DNA from: an uncultured Clostridium sp.
Lineage (GTDB): Bacteria; Bacillota; Clostridia; Lachnospirales; Lachnospiraceae
Length of the DNA: 64,000 bases
Reading direction: 5' to 3'
NCBI GenBank assembly: GCA_947253885.1
Contig: CAMYAO010000001.1
Coordinates: 1-64,000 of the forward strand
Shown here in pieces: positions 41,533 to 50,301 of the stretch. Made by a program: the position numbers and the translations under genes. A model generated the notes under the pieces. That model did not search any database, was not told the DNA's origin, and saw only the letters and a list, made by a program, of their open reading frames with translations. How positions within the stretch are numbered: position 1 is the stretch's first letter; the number at the start of each line of letters is the position of its first letter.

Positions 41533-42931
41533 TTATGACAGTGAAAGCCGACAGCTGCATACTGCATTTCAGTTATCGGGGAAATCCGTTCCGGCAGTGG
41601 TGTTGACCGAAGACGGCTTTTTGCCGCCGGATATTGTTTCGGTATACGGTTCCTTTTTGGGAGATTTTTCAACTGTTGTCAGAGAGGACGGCAGTTCAAG
41701 AGTGGCTAAGTTCTTAGGAATTGAGGATCAGAACGGCTCTCCGACAGAGAAAAAAATGTTGGAACCGTTATATTTCAATGAGTTGAGAGTACCGGAATTT
41801 TGGGAGATAAAGGCAGGATATTCTTATGGCAGGATAATAGATCAGGGAAGAGAATGTGGCAGAATTTACTATGCCGATCCGAAGGAACTGCGGTTTGTGA
41901 AGATGGTGGATTGGCTCGATCGGCATCAAACGACACGTGTAAGAGAGTATTACAACCGTTATGGAATCTGTTTTGCACGTGCGATTTTTAATGAGAGGCA
42001 GGAACCGCTCAATAAGACGTATTTTAATACAAAGGAAGAAGAGGTTCTTACAGAGAATTTTGTAACCGGTGCAATTACGCTGAAAGACAGAAAAAAGCTG
42101 TCTGTTTTTGCATCGAAACGGGATTTTATCATATATTTTCTGGAAAAAGAGGGATTGATAGAAGAGAGATTGCTTTATAATTCTCTGTCTACACCGTTTT
42201 TGGTATCGGAAGAACTGGGTAGACGATATCCCTCCGACAGAGACAGAGATGTACTATTCTGGCATGAACCCGTAAAAGAGGAACTTCCGGGTAATATGCA
42301 GATTATTCTATCCGGTAAGGCAACCAGAACCGGAAAGATTTATGTGCAGGAGACAGATGCTTATCAGGCAATGAAAAAGATGATTCCGGGTGTAGAAGCG
42401 ATACAGCCGCTCGGCTATATTTATTCGTTTAAGAGGGAGACAAAGTATCGAAAAACGGCACTGATCTGTACCAATTCGGATCAGATAGAACATCTGGAAA
42501 TGATTGTGAAGGAACTGTCGGAAGTACAGTTTTTTATTGTGTCTAGGACAGAGATGTCGGAAAAACTGACGAGACTGGAATCGGCAAGCAATGTAGAGCT
42601 ATATCCGGGTGCAACAAAACAGGAGGTGGCAGAGCTGTTTTTGATTTGTGATCTTTATCTGGATATTAATTATAAGGAAGAAATTTTTTCGGCGGTGGAA
42701 AGTGCATTTTTGCATCATCAGCTGATAATGGCATTTTATGAAACAGTACATCGGAAGCGATATGTCGCAAGAGAAAATTGTTATGAGAAGAATCAGGCAA
42801 AAGAGATGATCGGAAAGTTAAAAACGGTACTGTCGAATACTGATGTATGGAAGGAGCTGTTAGAACGACAGTGTGAGCATGCAATGGCGGAAACTGTAGA
42901 GAGTTTTCAGGAGAAAATACAAGAAATATAG
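41513..42931 (+). CDS. gtfB: GtfB-like stabilising subunit of the O-GlcNAc transferase
   Basis: 472 residues; overlaps gtfA by 20 bp, start ATG 41513 behind GGAGG. GtfB lacks catalysis but binds and orients the acceptor protein. Typical start LLLDNYDSESRQLHTAFQLS and the GtfB phrase LTEDGFLPPDIVSVYGSFLG are present, followed by a degenerate GT-B half. The order gtfA-gtfB matches streptococcal and lactobacillar loci. Confidence 0.85.
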   Translation: MILLLDNYDSESRQLHTAFQLSGKSVPAVVLTEDGFLPPDIVSVYGSFLGDFSTVVREDGSSRVAKFLGIEDQNGSPTEKKMLEPLYFNELRVPEFWEIKAGYSYGRIIDQGRECGRIYYADPKELRFVKMVDWLDRHQTTRVREYYNRYGICFARAIFNERQEPLNKTYFNTKEEEVLTENFVTGAITLKDRKKLSVFASKRDFIIYFLEKEGLIEERLLYNSLSTPFLVSEELGRRYPSDRDRDVLFWHEPVKEELPGNMQIILSGKATRTGKIYVQETDAYQAMKKMIPGVEAIQPLGYIYSFKRETKYRKTALICTNSDQIEHLEMIVKELSEVQFFIVSRTEMSEKLTRLESASNVELYPGATKQEVAELFLICDLYLDINYKEEIFSAVESAFLHHQLIMAFYETVHRKRYVARENCYEKNQAKEMIGKLKTVLSNTDVWKELLERQCEHAMAETVESFQEKIQEI

Positions 42932-42979
42932 AATAAAAGAAGTGGCAGAAATCCAAAGGATTCTGCCGCTTCTTTTATT
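42932..42979. terminator. bidirectional terminator
   Basis: AATAAAAGAAGTGGCAGAA (42932-42950) pairs with the complement at 42961-42979 over 19 bp with one wobble. T-rich on both strands, between convergent gtfB and the activase gene, whose stop lies inside it. Confidence 0.9.
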
Positions 42980-44645
42980 CAAATCCGAAAAGTGCGGCTC
43001 CGAGAGCACCTACGATTTCGGGTTCTTCACTGATAAAGAGAGATTGTCCGAGCTGTTCTTCCAAAACAGCGACGATGCCGGGATTTTTCGCAACGCCTCC
43101 GGTCATCATAAAGTCAGCTTCCGGTCCGATGCGTTTTAAAAGAGAGATAGCACGACTGGCAATGGCTTCATGAATTCCATGTGCAATATCTGAAGACTCT
43201 GTATTTTGTGCGATCAGTGAGATGACTTCTGATTCCGCAAATACGGAGCACATGCTGCTGATCTTTACCTGTTTTGTGGATTGAAGTGACAGTCTTCCGA
43301 ATTCTTCCAGATCAATCTCCAGAGTTCTGGCCATCATTTCCAAAAAACGCCCGGTTCCGGCAGCGCATTTATCATTCATAACAAAGTCCAGGACTTCTCC
43401 CTTTTCGTTCAGTCGGATTGCTTTGGAATCCTGACCTCCGATATCCAGGATGGTGCGTACTTTCGGGTTTAAATAATGGGCACCCCGTCCGTGACAGCTG
43501 ATTTCCGTTATGGCGGTATCCGCATAATCAATACCGACCCGTCCGTATCCGGTGGAAATAATACGGGATAAGTCGGAAGATTGCAGTTGTGCCTTTTCTA
43601 AAATGATATCTAAAATATGAGAAGCACTTTCTGCGCTTTTTGCACCGGTTCTAACTACGGCATGTGCCCGTATTTTTTTGTTGGAATCTAAAATTACTGC
43701 ATTGGTAGAAGTGGAACCGCTGTCAATACCTAATACATACATGGGAACGTCCTCCTTTTTATGAAAAACAGTCGGAAGTGTGTGTGTATTTCGGATACGA
43801 AGTCCTTCTAAGAAGGCTTCCACCCGTGTCAGAATCTGTCCGCTGCTTTGAGTAGTGGAATCTGTTTCTATCTTCAGAATCGGAAGTGTGGATTCCAGAT
43901 CTTTTAAATAGCTGTATTCGTAGGAATAGATATCGCAAAACTGTACGGTATGATAGATCAGACCGTCTATTTCCGATGCCATAGATGTTAAAAACTCGGT
44001 TCGATCGGTTGCCTTTGCCATGTTCATGCAGGGCATTTGATTCAGAAGCTGTTCCGTATAAGAAGGAAGAACTGAAGTATCCGGAGCAAAGCTTCGGACA
44101 ATGCCCGTACAGGTCATATCAAATACAAGTTTCGCATGATGATCTTTGATCAGATGCTTGATTTGAGAAGCGGGTCTGGCACCGATCAATCCGATTTTCA
44201 AATTGTACTTTCCGGAAGATTTCTGCAGATGATTTTCTTCCGGTTTACGTTTGCAGACAGCAATCAATTCCTCTTCTGAAAAGGATTTTCCGGAAAAGGA
44301 AGAATAGGCTCCAATCAGTTTTTCTATCTGTGCAGTGTACAGTTGCACAGCAAAATCATTAATTTTTCTGGGTAGATCTAAAATAAAAAAGAACTTATCC
44401 GGAAAGTGCTTTTTTAAGGTGTCATAGAGACGTCTGGTACTGTCACAGCAGGTCGTCAGCAACAGACCATCGTAGGCTCCTTTTGCAAATTCTTCTAAAA
44501 CAGCTTTGGTAAAAGAGCAGATATTGGTATGCATCCAGACTTCCGCATGAGAAAAGTCTGTAACCTCAGGTTCGAGCTTTACCGTTTCTTCTCCAAAAGC
44601 TTCTAAAATTTCTGCCGGAGCATATTTGCATAAATAACCGATCAT
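42975..44645 (-). CDS. dehydratase-like domain fused to acyl-CoA dehydratase activase (DCCP reductase type)
   Basis: 556 residues. The N-terminal ~310 residues are HgdB-like (2-hydroxyacyl-CoA dehydratase fold; TTCCDSTRRLYDTL), the C-terminal ~240 an ASKHA-fold BadFG/HgdC activator: LGIDSGSTSTNAVILDS, ILDIGGQDSKAIR, NDKCAAGTGRFLEMMART, SSMCSVFAESEV with the two Cys that hold the inter-subunit [4Fe-4S] cluster. It couples ATP hydrolysis to low-potential electron transfer to its partner. It overlaps the partner gene by 4 bp. Confidence 0.82.
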   Translation of the reverse strand: MIGYLCKYAPAEILEAFGEETVKLEPEVTDFSHAEVWMHTNICSFTKAVLEEFAKGAYDGLLLTTCCDSTRRLYDTLKKHFPDKFFFILDLPRKINDFAVQLYTAQIEKLIGAYSSFSGKSFSEEELIAVCKRKPEENHLQKSSGKYNLKIGLIGARPASQIKHLIKDHHAKLVFDMTCTGIVRSFAPDTSVLPSYTEQLLNQMPCMNMAKATDRTEFLTSMASEIDGLIYHTVQFCDIYSYEYSYLKDLESTLPILKIETDSTTQSSGQILTRVEAFLEGLRIRNTHTLPTVFHKKEDVPMYVLGIDSGSTSTNAVILDSNKKIRAHAVVRTGAKSAESASHILDIILEKAQLQSSDLSRIISTGYGRVGIDYADTAITEISCHGRGAHYLNPKVRTILDIGGQDSKAIRLNEKGEVLDFVMNDKCAAGTGRFLEMMARTLEIDLEEFGRLSLQSTKQVKISSMCSVFAESEVISLIAQNTESSDIAHGIHEAIASRAISLLKRIGPEADFMMTGGVAKNPGIVAVLEEQLGQSLFISEEPEIVGALGAALFGFE

Positions 44646-45922
44646 AAAGTCTCCTTTCCTTTTGTTTGGCGGAGCAGCTCGGCAAATGCTTCCCAGCGGG
44701 TCTTGATCTGACCGTCATGAGAGTTCTGTCGATCCATAGCATCCCCGTCCAAAATCAGAAGCGGTTTTTCGAGTTCCGATAAGCGTTCTTTTAAGAGCAT
44801 GACACCTCCGGAAGACTGTTTGCATCCCCAATGACAGAAATGAACGACTCCGTCGGCATCCAATTCTTCTGCCAAATCTGCAACCAGATTTACTTTTCGA
44901 TTATAGGAGCGGGTATAGACGTTTTGGATCATTTTCCGGGCAAGTGCTTCCAGAGGGTGTGTGATATCCAGAGGTTGCCGGTAGTCGAAATTCATTTCAC
45001 ATGCCTGAATCTGAAACTCTTTTCCCAAATTGAAATAGGATTGCAGCGTTTCCTGATAATACGGCAGGAGATGTACCCATAATAATTGAATACCGTTAAA
45101 ATCGGGAGCACTGTCAATCTCACGATCCATCATTTCAAAAAAATGGAGGATGCCCGTCTCTCCGATATTTAAATGGGTAGCAAATAACATGTACATTTGA
45201 AGGGTTAGAGTAGAAGGATAGTATTTTGTTTTGATTTTTTTCAAAAAAGATTCGTAATGTTGTCTGGATCGATTTTCTCTTTCTAAAACAGTCTGCAGAA
45301 TTTCCTCATGATAATGAACATGAAAACAGTCTTCTAAAGCATGAATGCATTCTTTTAGCTGTTCGGTCAGATAGACCACTGCATCCGGAGTATCGTCCAT
45401 CGGAACATCCAGTAAAGACATCGGGATATGATGTTTATGAGACAGATGGCGAAAGGTCTGAAGATTACTGTCACAAATAGTGGAAGTGGTAAGTGCATAC
45501 CCGGGAACCGGAAGCATACCGGAATCCATAGCACCGATCAGATTTTTATGATAAGAACACAGCGTGCCGGAGAGTCCTTCTTCCTGTGCATATTCCAAAA
45601 ATGTGTCTTCTATTTTAAAGCCGGAAATAAAAGAAGAAATACATTCGATAGAAAGTGCCTCCAAACCTAAACTCTGTAAGATTTCAACCGGTGAAAAGAG
45701 ATTGCAGAAAACACTTTTTTCAGGATGTCTGAAAGCATAGAGAATACGGTCAACCGCATAGGTATTTAAATACCGATAGGCGCGTGGCAGTCTCTTATTT
45801 GCCAGATGCTTACTGCGAAAGCGTTCTAAAGATAATCCGGTAAGAAATAAGCGAAACGCTCTGTCCGGATGTGCTCGCAACTGTTTTTTGATAATAGTTC
45901 CGTAAGTTTGAATAAAATCCAT
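44642..45922 (-). CDS. 2-hydroxyacyl-CoA dehydratase-like protein (double-cubane type candidate)
   Basis: About 426 residues from ATG 45922 (MDFIQTYG), preceded by GGGAGAGATAGAA; a much longer frame opening upstream lacks a ribosome site and is rejected. HgdB fold with Cys in TSTICDSNLQTFRHL, CEMNFDYRQPL and FCHWGCKQSSGG. Together with the fused activase this resembles double-cubane cluster protein and its reductase, a pair of unknown natural substrate in Clostridia. True dehydration of a hydroxyacyl-CoA is the alternative. Confidence 0.75.
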   Translation of the reverse strand: MDFIQTYGTIIKKQLRAHPDRAFRLFLTGLSLERFRSKHLANKRLPRAYRYLNTYAVDRILYAFRHPEKSVFCNLFSPVEILQSLGLEALSIECISSFISGFKIEDTFLEYAQEEGLSGTLCSYHKNLIGAMDSGMLPVPGYALTTSTICDSNLQTFRHLSHKHHIPMSLLDVPMDDTPDAVVYLTEQLKECIHALEDCFHVHYHEEILQTVLERENRSRQHYESFLKKIKTKYYPSTLTLQMYMLFATHLNIGETGILHFFEMMDREIDSAPDFNGIQLLWVHLLPYYQETLQSYFNLGKEFQIQACEMNFDYRQPLDITHPLEALARKMIQNVYTRSYNRKVNLVADLAEELDADGVVHFCHWGCKQSSGGVMLLKERLSELEKPLLILDGDAMDRQNSHDGQIKTRWEAFAELLRQTKGKETL

Positions 45923-46034
45923 TTCTATCTCTCCCATATTGTCTGTTTTCATAGAATACCTTATATTAGAGCAAAAAAGCAAGTTATGATATAATAAAAA
46001 ACAATAAGCATTTTTAAACTGGAGGATATTTGTC

Positions 46035-46286
46035 ATGGAATCAGAAACCAGGGTGGCGATCATTGCAATTGTGGTCGAGGATACAGAAAATATAGGAACA
46101 CTAAACGAGCTGCTTCATATATACGGCAGTTATATTATCGGAAGAATGGGATTGCCGTATCAGGCGAAAAATATATCTTTAATCAGTATTATGGTAGATG
46201 CACCTCTTAATGTGATCAGTGCGTTGTCCGGAAAAATCGGAATGTTAAAGGGGATTGCGGCAAAAACCGTATATTCAAAGGTTTAA
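46035..46286 (+). CDS. TM1266-type [FeFe]-hydrogenase system regulator
   Basis: 83 residues, ferredoxin-like ACT/NikR-C fold family found beside hyd maturation genes. Landmarks: ETRVAIIAIVVEDTENIGTL and LISIMVDAPLNVISALSGKI. A -10-like TATAAT lies at about 45990. Five bases before hydE, so cotranscribed. Confidence 0.88.
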   Translation: MESETRVAIIAIVVEDTENIGTLNELLHIYGSYIIGRMGLPYQAKNISLISIMVDAPLNVISALSGKIGMLKGIAAKTVYSKV

Positions 46287-46290
46287 GCAA

Positions 46291-47346
46291 ATGGAAGAAA
46301 AAGTATTACAGTTAATCGAAAAATTAGAGCAAACGCAGAATTTGACAAAGCAGGAATGGACAGAAGTAATCGGAACCAGGACTGAAAAGGTAAGAAACTC
46401 TTTATTTGACAAAGCGACAAAGGCGGCATGGAAGAACTACGGTCATGATATTTATATTCGGGGATTGATAGAGATCTCCAGTTATTGCAAAAACGATTGC
46501 TATTACTGTGGGATTCGTTCCGGAAATAAAAATGCACAGCGCTATCGACTGTCTAAAGAGCAGATACTGGAATGTTCCGATATCGGATATGATTTGGGAT
46601 ATCGCACTTATGTCTTGCAGGGCGGAGAAGATCCGTACTTCTCACCGGAGCGTATGGCGGATATTATTTTTTCGATAAAGGAACGTCATCCGGATACTGC
46701 CATTACCATTTCGATGGGAGAAGCAAAAAAAGAAACTTATCAGATGTGGTTTGATGCAGGAGCGGATCGTTATCTGTTGCGTCATGAGACTGCGGATTTT
46801 GAGCATTACGGACAATTGCATCCGGTGCAAATGTCGGCAAAACATCGTCAGGATTGTTTATATATATTAAAGGAAATCGGGTATCAGGTGGGAACTGGCT
46901 TTATGGTAGGTACACCGGGTCAGACTCCGGAACTGCTGGCGGAAGATATGTTGTTTATTAAAAAGCTTCAGCCTCATATGGTAGGAATCGGACCGTTTGT
47001 ACCGCATCATGATACTCCGTTTAAAGATAAAACGGGCGGAAGTGTGGAGCTTACCACTTTCATGCTGGGATTATTGAGATTGATGAGTCCGAGTCTTCTT
47101 CTGCCTGCAACTACGGCACTCGGAACGATTGATCCGTTAGGAAGAGAGAAAGGAATTCAATCGGGAGCCAATGTGGTAATGCCGAATCTGTCTCCCGTGT
47201 CCGTACGTAAGAAATATGAATTGTATGACAACAAGATATGTACCGGAGATGAGGCTGCGGAGTGCAGAGGCTGTCTGTCCAGAAGAATGGATGCTATCGG
47301 CTATCATATCGTGGAGAGTCGAGGAGATCATCGCTCTTTGCAGTAG
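46291..47346 (+). CDS. hydE: [FeFe]-hydrogenase maturase HydE (radical SAM)
   Basis: About 351 residues from ATG 46291; a start at 46255 would overlap the regulator. Radical SAM enzyme in building the H-cluster organometallic part. CKNDCYYCGIR is the Cys-x3-Cys-x2-Cys cluster site; YVLQGGEDPYFSP and GTPGQTPELLAEDM are typical of HydE. hydG is not in the window. Confidence 0.93.
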   Translation: MEEKVLQLIEKLEQTQNLTKQEWTEVIGTRTEKVRNSLFDKATKAAWKNYGHDIYIRGLIEISSYCKNDCYYCGIRSGNKNAQRYRLSKEQILECSDIGYDLGYRTYVLQGGEDPYFSPERMADIIFSIKERHPDTAITISMGEAKKETYQMWFDAGADRYLLRHETADFEHYGQLHPVQMSAKHRQDCLYILKEIGYQVGTGFMVGTPGQTPELLAEDMLFIKKLQPHMVGIGPFVPHHDTPFKDKTGGSVELTTFMLGLLRLMSPSLLLPATTALGTIDPLGREKGIQSGANVVMPNLSPVSVRKKYELYDNKICTGDEAAECRGCLSRRMDAIGYHIVESRGDHRSLQ

Positions 47347-47379
47347 ATTACGGATTAAAAAAATGAGAGGATAAAAGAA

Positions 47380-48582
47380 ATGGGATTGAATGAGACACCG
47401 TCATCGGACAGAATACATATCGGAATATTCGGAAGAAGAAATGCAGGGAAATCAAGTGTAATCAATGCAATTACAGGACAAAATCTGGCAATTGTTTCGG
47501 AAACGGAAGGAACAACCACCGATCCGGTAAAAAAAGCAATGGAGCTTTTGCCGCTCGGACCGGTATTAATGATAGATACACCCGGTTTGGATGATGAGGG
47601 GGAGCTCGGGAAAAAACGGGTGGAAAAGAGCTATCAGATGTTGAATCAAACAGACATCGTACTGCTGGTGTTGGACGGAACGGCAGGTGTCGGTACCGTG
47701 GAACAGGAGATTCTGGCATTGGTAAAAGAAAAAAAGCTTCCCTATATAATTGCGGTCAATAAGTCAGATGAGTTTTCAAGAGAGCAACGAGATGCTGTCT
47801 GTCAGAAACTGGTGGGAGAAGACAACCTGCTTTTTGTCAGTGCAAAGACAAAAAGAGGAATTCGGGAGTTGAAGGAGGCGCTTGCCGGAAGAGCACCTCA
47901 GCCGACGGAAAAGAGGATTGTGGCAGACCTGATCTCTGAGGGAGATTCTGTTGTGTTGGTAGTGCCGATTGACAAAGCGGCACCGAAAGGGCGTCTCATA
48001 TTGCCACAGCAGCAGACGATTCGTGATATTTTGGATAAACGGGCAGTTTCGGTCGTAACCCAGGAAGATAGAGTGGAAGAAGTGATTCGGAATATGAAGG
48101 TTCCGCCGGCATTGGTGGTAACTGACAGTCAGGCATTTGCAACTGTGGCGTCACAAACTCCGGATTATATTCCATTGACTTCTTTCTCCATTCTGTTTGC
48201 ACGCTATAAAGGAGAATTGCAACAGCAGGTTCAGGGGGCAAGAACTTTGGATACGTTGAAGGACGGAGATATCGTATTAATATCGGAAGGCTGTACACAT
48301 CACAGGCAGTGTGACGATATCGGAACCGTGAAGCTTCCGAAATGGATTTCCGACTATACAAAAAAGAAGATTCAGTTCGAATTTACCTCAGGAGGAGAGT
48401 TTCCGGAAAAATTAAGAAAATATTCATTGATTGTCCATTGCGGGGCATGTATGCTAAATGAGAAAGAGATAAAGTATCGTATTGAGAAAGCAGTGAAAGA
48501 AGGGATTCCAATTACAAATTACGGAGTATGTATTGCTCAGATACAGGGGATTTTAGACCGAAGTATTCGTATGTTTTATTAG
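47380..48582 (+). CDS. hydF: [FeFe]-hydrogenase maturase HydF (GTPase scaffold)
   Basis: 400 residues. GTPase and [4Fe-4S] scaffold that delivers the diiron precursor to HydA. G1 GRRNAGKSSVIN, G3 DTPGLDDEGELG, G4 NKSDE; C-terminal cluster ligands Cys-x-His in GCTHHRQC and His-Cys-x-x-Cys in VHCGACM. Third gene of the regulator-hydE-hydF run. Confidence 0.93.
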   Translation: MGLNETPSSDRIHIGIFGRRNAGKSSVINAITGQNLAIVSETEGTTTDPVKKAMELLPLGPVLMIDTPGLDDEGELGKKRVEKSYQMLNQTDIVLLVLDGTAGVGTVEQEILALVKEKKLPYIIAVNKSDEFSREQRDAVCQKLVGEDNLLFVSAKTKRGIRELKEALAGRAPQPTEKRIVADLISEGDSVVLVVPIDKAAPKGRLILPQQQTIRDILDKRAVSVVTQEDRVEEVIRNMKVPPALVVTDSQAFATVASQTPDYIPLTSFSILFARYKGELQQQVQGARTLDTLKDGDIVLISEGCTHHRQCDDIGTVKLPKWISDYTKKKIQFEFTSGGEFPEKLRKYSLIVHCGACMLNEKEIKYRIEKAVKEGIPITNYGVCIAQIQGILDRSIRMFY

Positions 48583-48600
48583 GTAAGAAGGGAAGTATTC

Positions 48601-49587
48601 ATGAACACTCAAGATAAGATAGAACAGGTACTGAAAGAGATCCATCAATATTGTGCAGGTTGTCCTGCCTCAAAGGAGGATACGGATCGGATTCTGGTGG
48701 ATAAACAGCAGTTTATGGAGTTGCTGGAACGTCTGAACACAGATGTTAACGAGATGATAGATCAGTGTAGCAGCACGTTTCGGGATTCCATGGACACTCA
48801 GCTCCATGCAAAGCGGAAAGGTGAGGCAATTATCGAAGATGCACAGGGACGGGCAGAGGATGTCTATGCGGCTTCCGTTATTTATACCGATGACATGATC
48901 GGCAGGATCAGGACATTAATGGAACAGACCAGCAATTCTATGGATGATCTGATTCGTGATTTTCGAAAACAGTTGCGTCGTCAGAGAGAAGTTTTGCAAC
49001 GGCATGAAACGGAGTTGATGTCGGAACTGTCCGATATGGCGGACACAAAGAAATATTTGACGATTATTGAGGAAATCAATGCCGAGCAGGAGAGACGACA
49101 GAGAAATCTGAAAGAAGAACGTGAGGCCGGAAAGCAGTTCGGAGATGCACTCAGACAGAAATCGGTCAAGGAAGTGGTCAATCCGATTGTCGCAGCAAGA
49201 GAGGCAAAACCGGTAGACAATTTGGATATTCATGTAAATAAAGATGCGGCATATTTCAAGTTGAAAGAGGTCTCGAAAAGTGAAAAGGGATCTCTTTCGG
49301 AAGCTTCTTCCAAATCACAGACAGAATCGGCGGTAAACAGCGAGTTGGAGACGGCAAAGACGGTTGCATTGCCGGGAGAGGATGTACTGTTGGCTGCATT
49401 GTTGAGAGAAGAATCCACTATGTCCAATTCCGTATTTCATTCTCAGAGTTCTCAGGCGGTTGTTCGTTCGGAGGAAGACTATGAGGAATGGCAGGAAGAA
49501 GATTATGAAGAGGAAGAACATAAAGACATAGGTAAGCAGGCGAAAGCCGCTGCCAATAAATTAAAAGATTTTTTACTTGGGAAATAA
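48601..49587 (+). CDS. coiled-coil protein of unknown function
   Basis: 328 residues. I do not recognise a family with certainty. The N-terminal ~30 residues hold HQYCAGCPASKED, then ~150 residues of amphipathic coiled coil (AKRKGEAIIEDAQGRAEDVY) resembling DivIVA- or ATP-synthase-b-like helices, a Ser-rich low-complexity middle and an acidic tail (EEDYEEWQEEDYEEEE) ending in a Lys-rich helix. No signal peptide or membrane helix. Thirteen bases before the response regulator, so it may be part of that signalling operon. Confidence 0.65.
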   Translation: MNTQDKIEQVLKEIHQYCAGCPASKEDTDRILVDKQQFMELLERLNTDVNEMIDQCSSTFRDSMDTQLHAKRKGEAIIEDAQGRAEDVYAASVIYTDDMIGRIRTLMEQTSNSMDDLIRDFRKQLRRQREVLQRHETELMSELSDMADTKKYLTIIEEINAEQERRQRNLKEEREAGKQFGDALRQKSVKEVVNPIVAAREAKPVDNLDIHVNKDAAYFKLKEVSKSEKGSLSEASSKSQTESAVNSELETAKTVALPGEDVLLAALLREESTMSNSVFHSQSSQAVVRSEEDYEEWQEEDYEEEEHKDIGKQAKAAANKLKDFLLGK

Positions 49588-49599
49588 GGAGGGTTTCTT

Positions 49600-50298
49600 T
49601 TGAAAAAAATTTTAGTATGCGATGATGACAGATCAATCGTGGATGCCCTGGAGATATACCTGCAGCAGGAAGGCTATGAGGTAATTAAGGCGTACGACGG
49701 ACTGCAGGTATTGCAGCAAATGGAAAAACAAAAAGTGGATCTGATCGTAATTGACATTATGATGCCGAATATGGACGGAATACACGCAGTTTTAAAGATA
49801 CGGGAGGAAAGTAATATTCCAATTATTGTTCTGTCTGCCAAGACAGAGGATTCCGACAAAATATTAGGGTTGAATGTCGGAGCGGATGATTATATGGAAA
49901 AGCCGTTCAATCCTTTGGAACTGGTGGCAAGGATCAACTCTCAGTTGCGTCGTTATACGCAGCTCGGCAATATTGTAGAGGCAGACTATATCTTTCAGGT
50001 AGACGGGTTGATCATTGATGATAAGCGAAAAGAAGTAACAGTGAACGGAGAGGTTGTAAAGCTGACACCGATTGAATACAATATTTTATTATTGATGACA
50101 AAAAATCAGGGAAAAGTATTTTCTATCGATGAAATTTATGAAGCAATCTGGAAAGAAGAGGCAATTTGTGTAGATAATACCGTTGCCGTACATATCCGTC
50201 ACATCAGAGAAAAAATAGAAATCAATCCAAAAGATCCCAGATATCTGAAAGTAGTATGGGGATTGGGATATAAAGTGGAATCATCTACGCAGAGGTAG
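49600..50298 (+). CDS. OmpR-family response regulator
   Basis: 232 residues. TTG start at 49600 (MKKILVC) with AAGGAGGG at about 49586. Receiver domain with acidic pocket CDDD (8-10), phosphoacceptor D52 in VIDIMMPNMDG, and Lys in EKPFNP; winged-helix DNA-binding domain from ~130 (VTVNGEVVKLTPIEYNIL, VHIRHIREKIEINPKDPRYL). Pairs with the kinase three bases downstream. OmpR-type regulators often bind 11-bp-spaced direct repeats, so it is one candidate for the sRNA promoters. Confidence 0.93.
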   Translation: MKKILVCDDDRSIVDALEIYLQQEGYEVIKAYDGLQVLQQMEKQKVDLIVIDIMMPNMDGIHAVLKIREESNIPIIVLSAKTEDSDKILGLNVGADDYMEKPFNPLELVARINSQLRRYTQLGNIVEADYIFQVDGLIIDDKRKEVTVNGEVVKLTPIEYNILLLMTKNQGKVFSIDEIYEAIWKEEAICVDNTVAVHIRHIREKIEINPKDPRYLKVVWGLGYKVESSTQR

Positions 50299-50301
50299 CC
50301 A

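Noticed and set aside
45923..46063. 47-residue N-terminal extension of the dehydratase-like protein
   Set aside because: It would cross the divergent promoter region and lacks a ribosome site; ATG 45922 has GGGAGAG.
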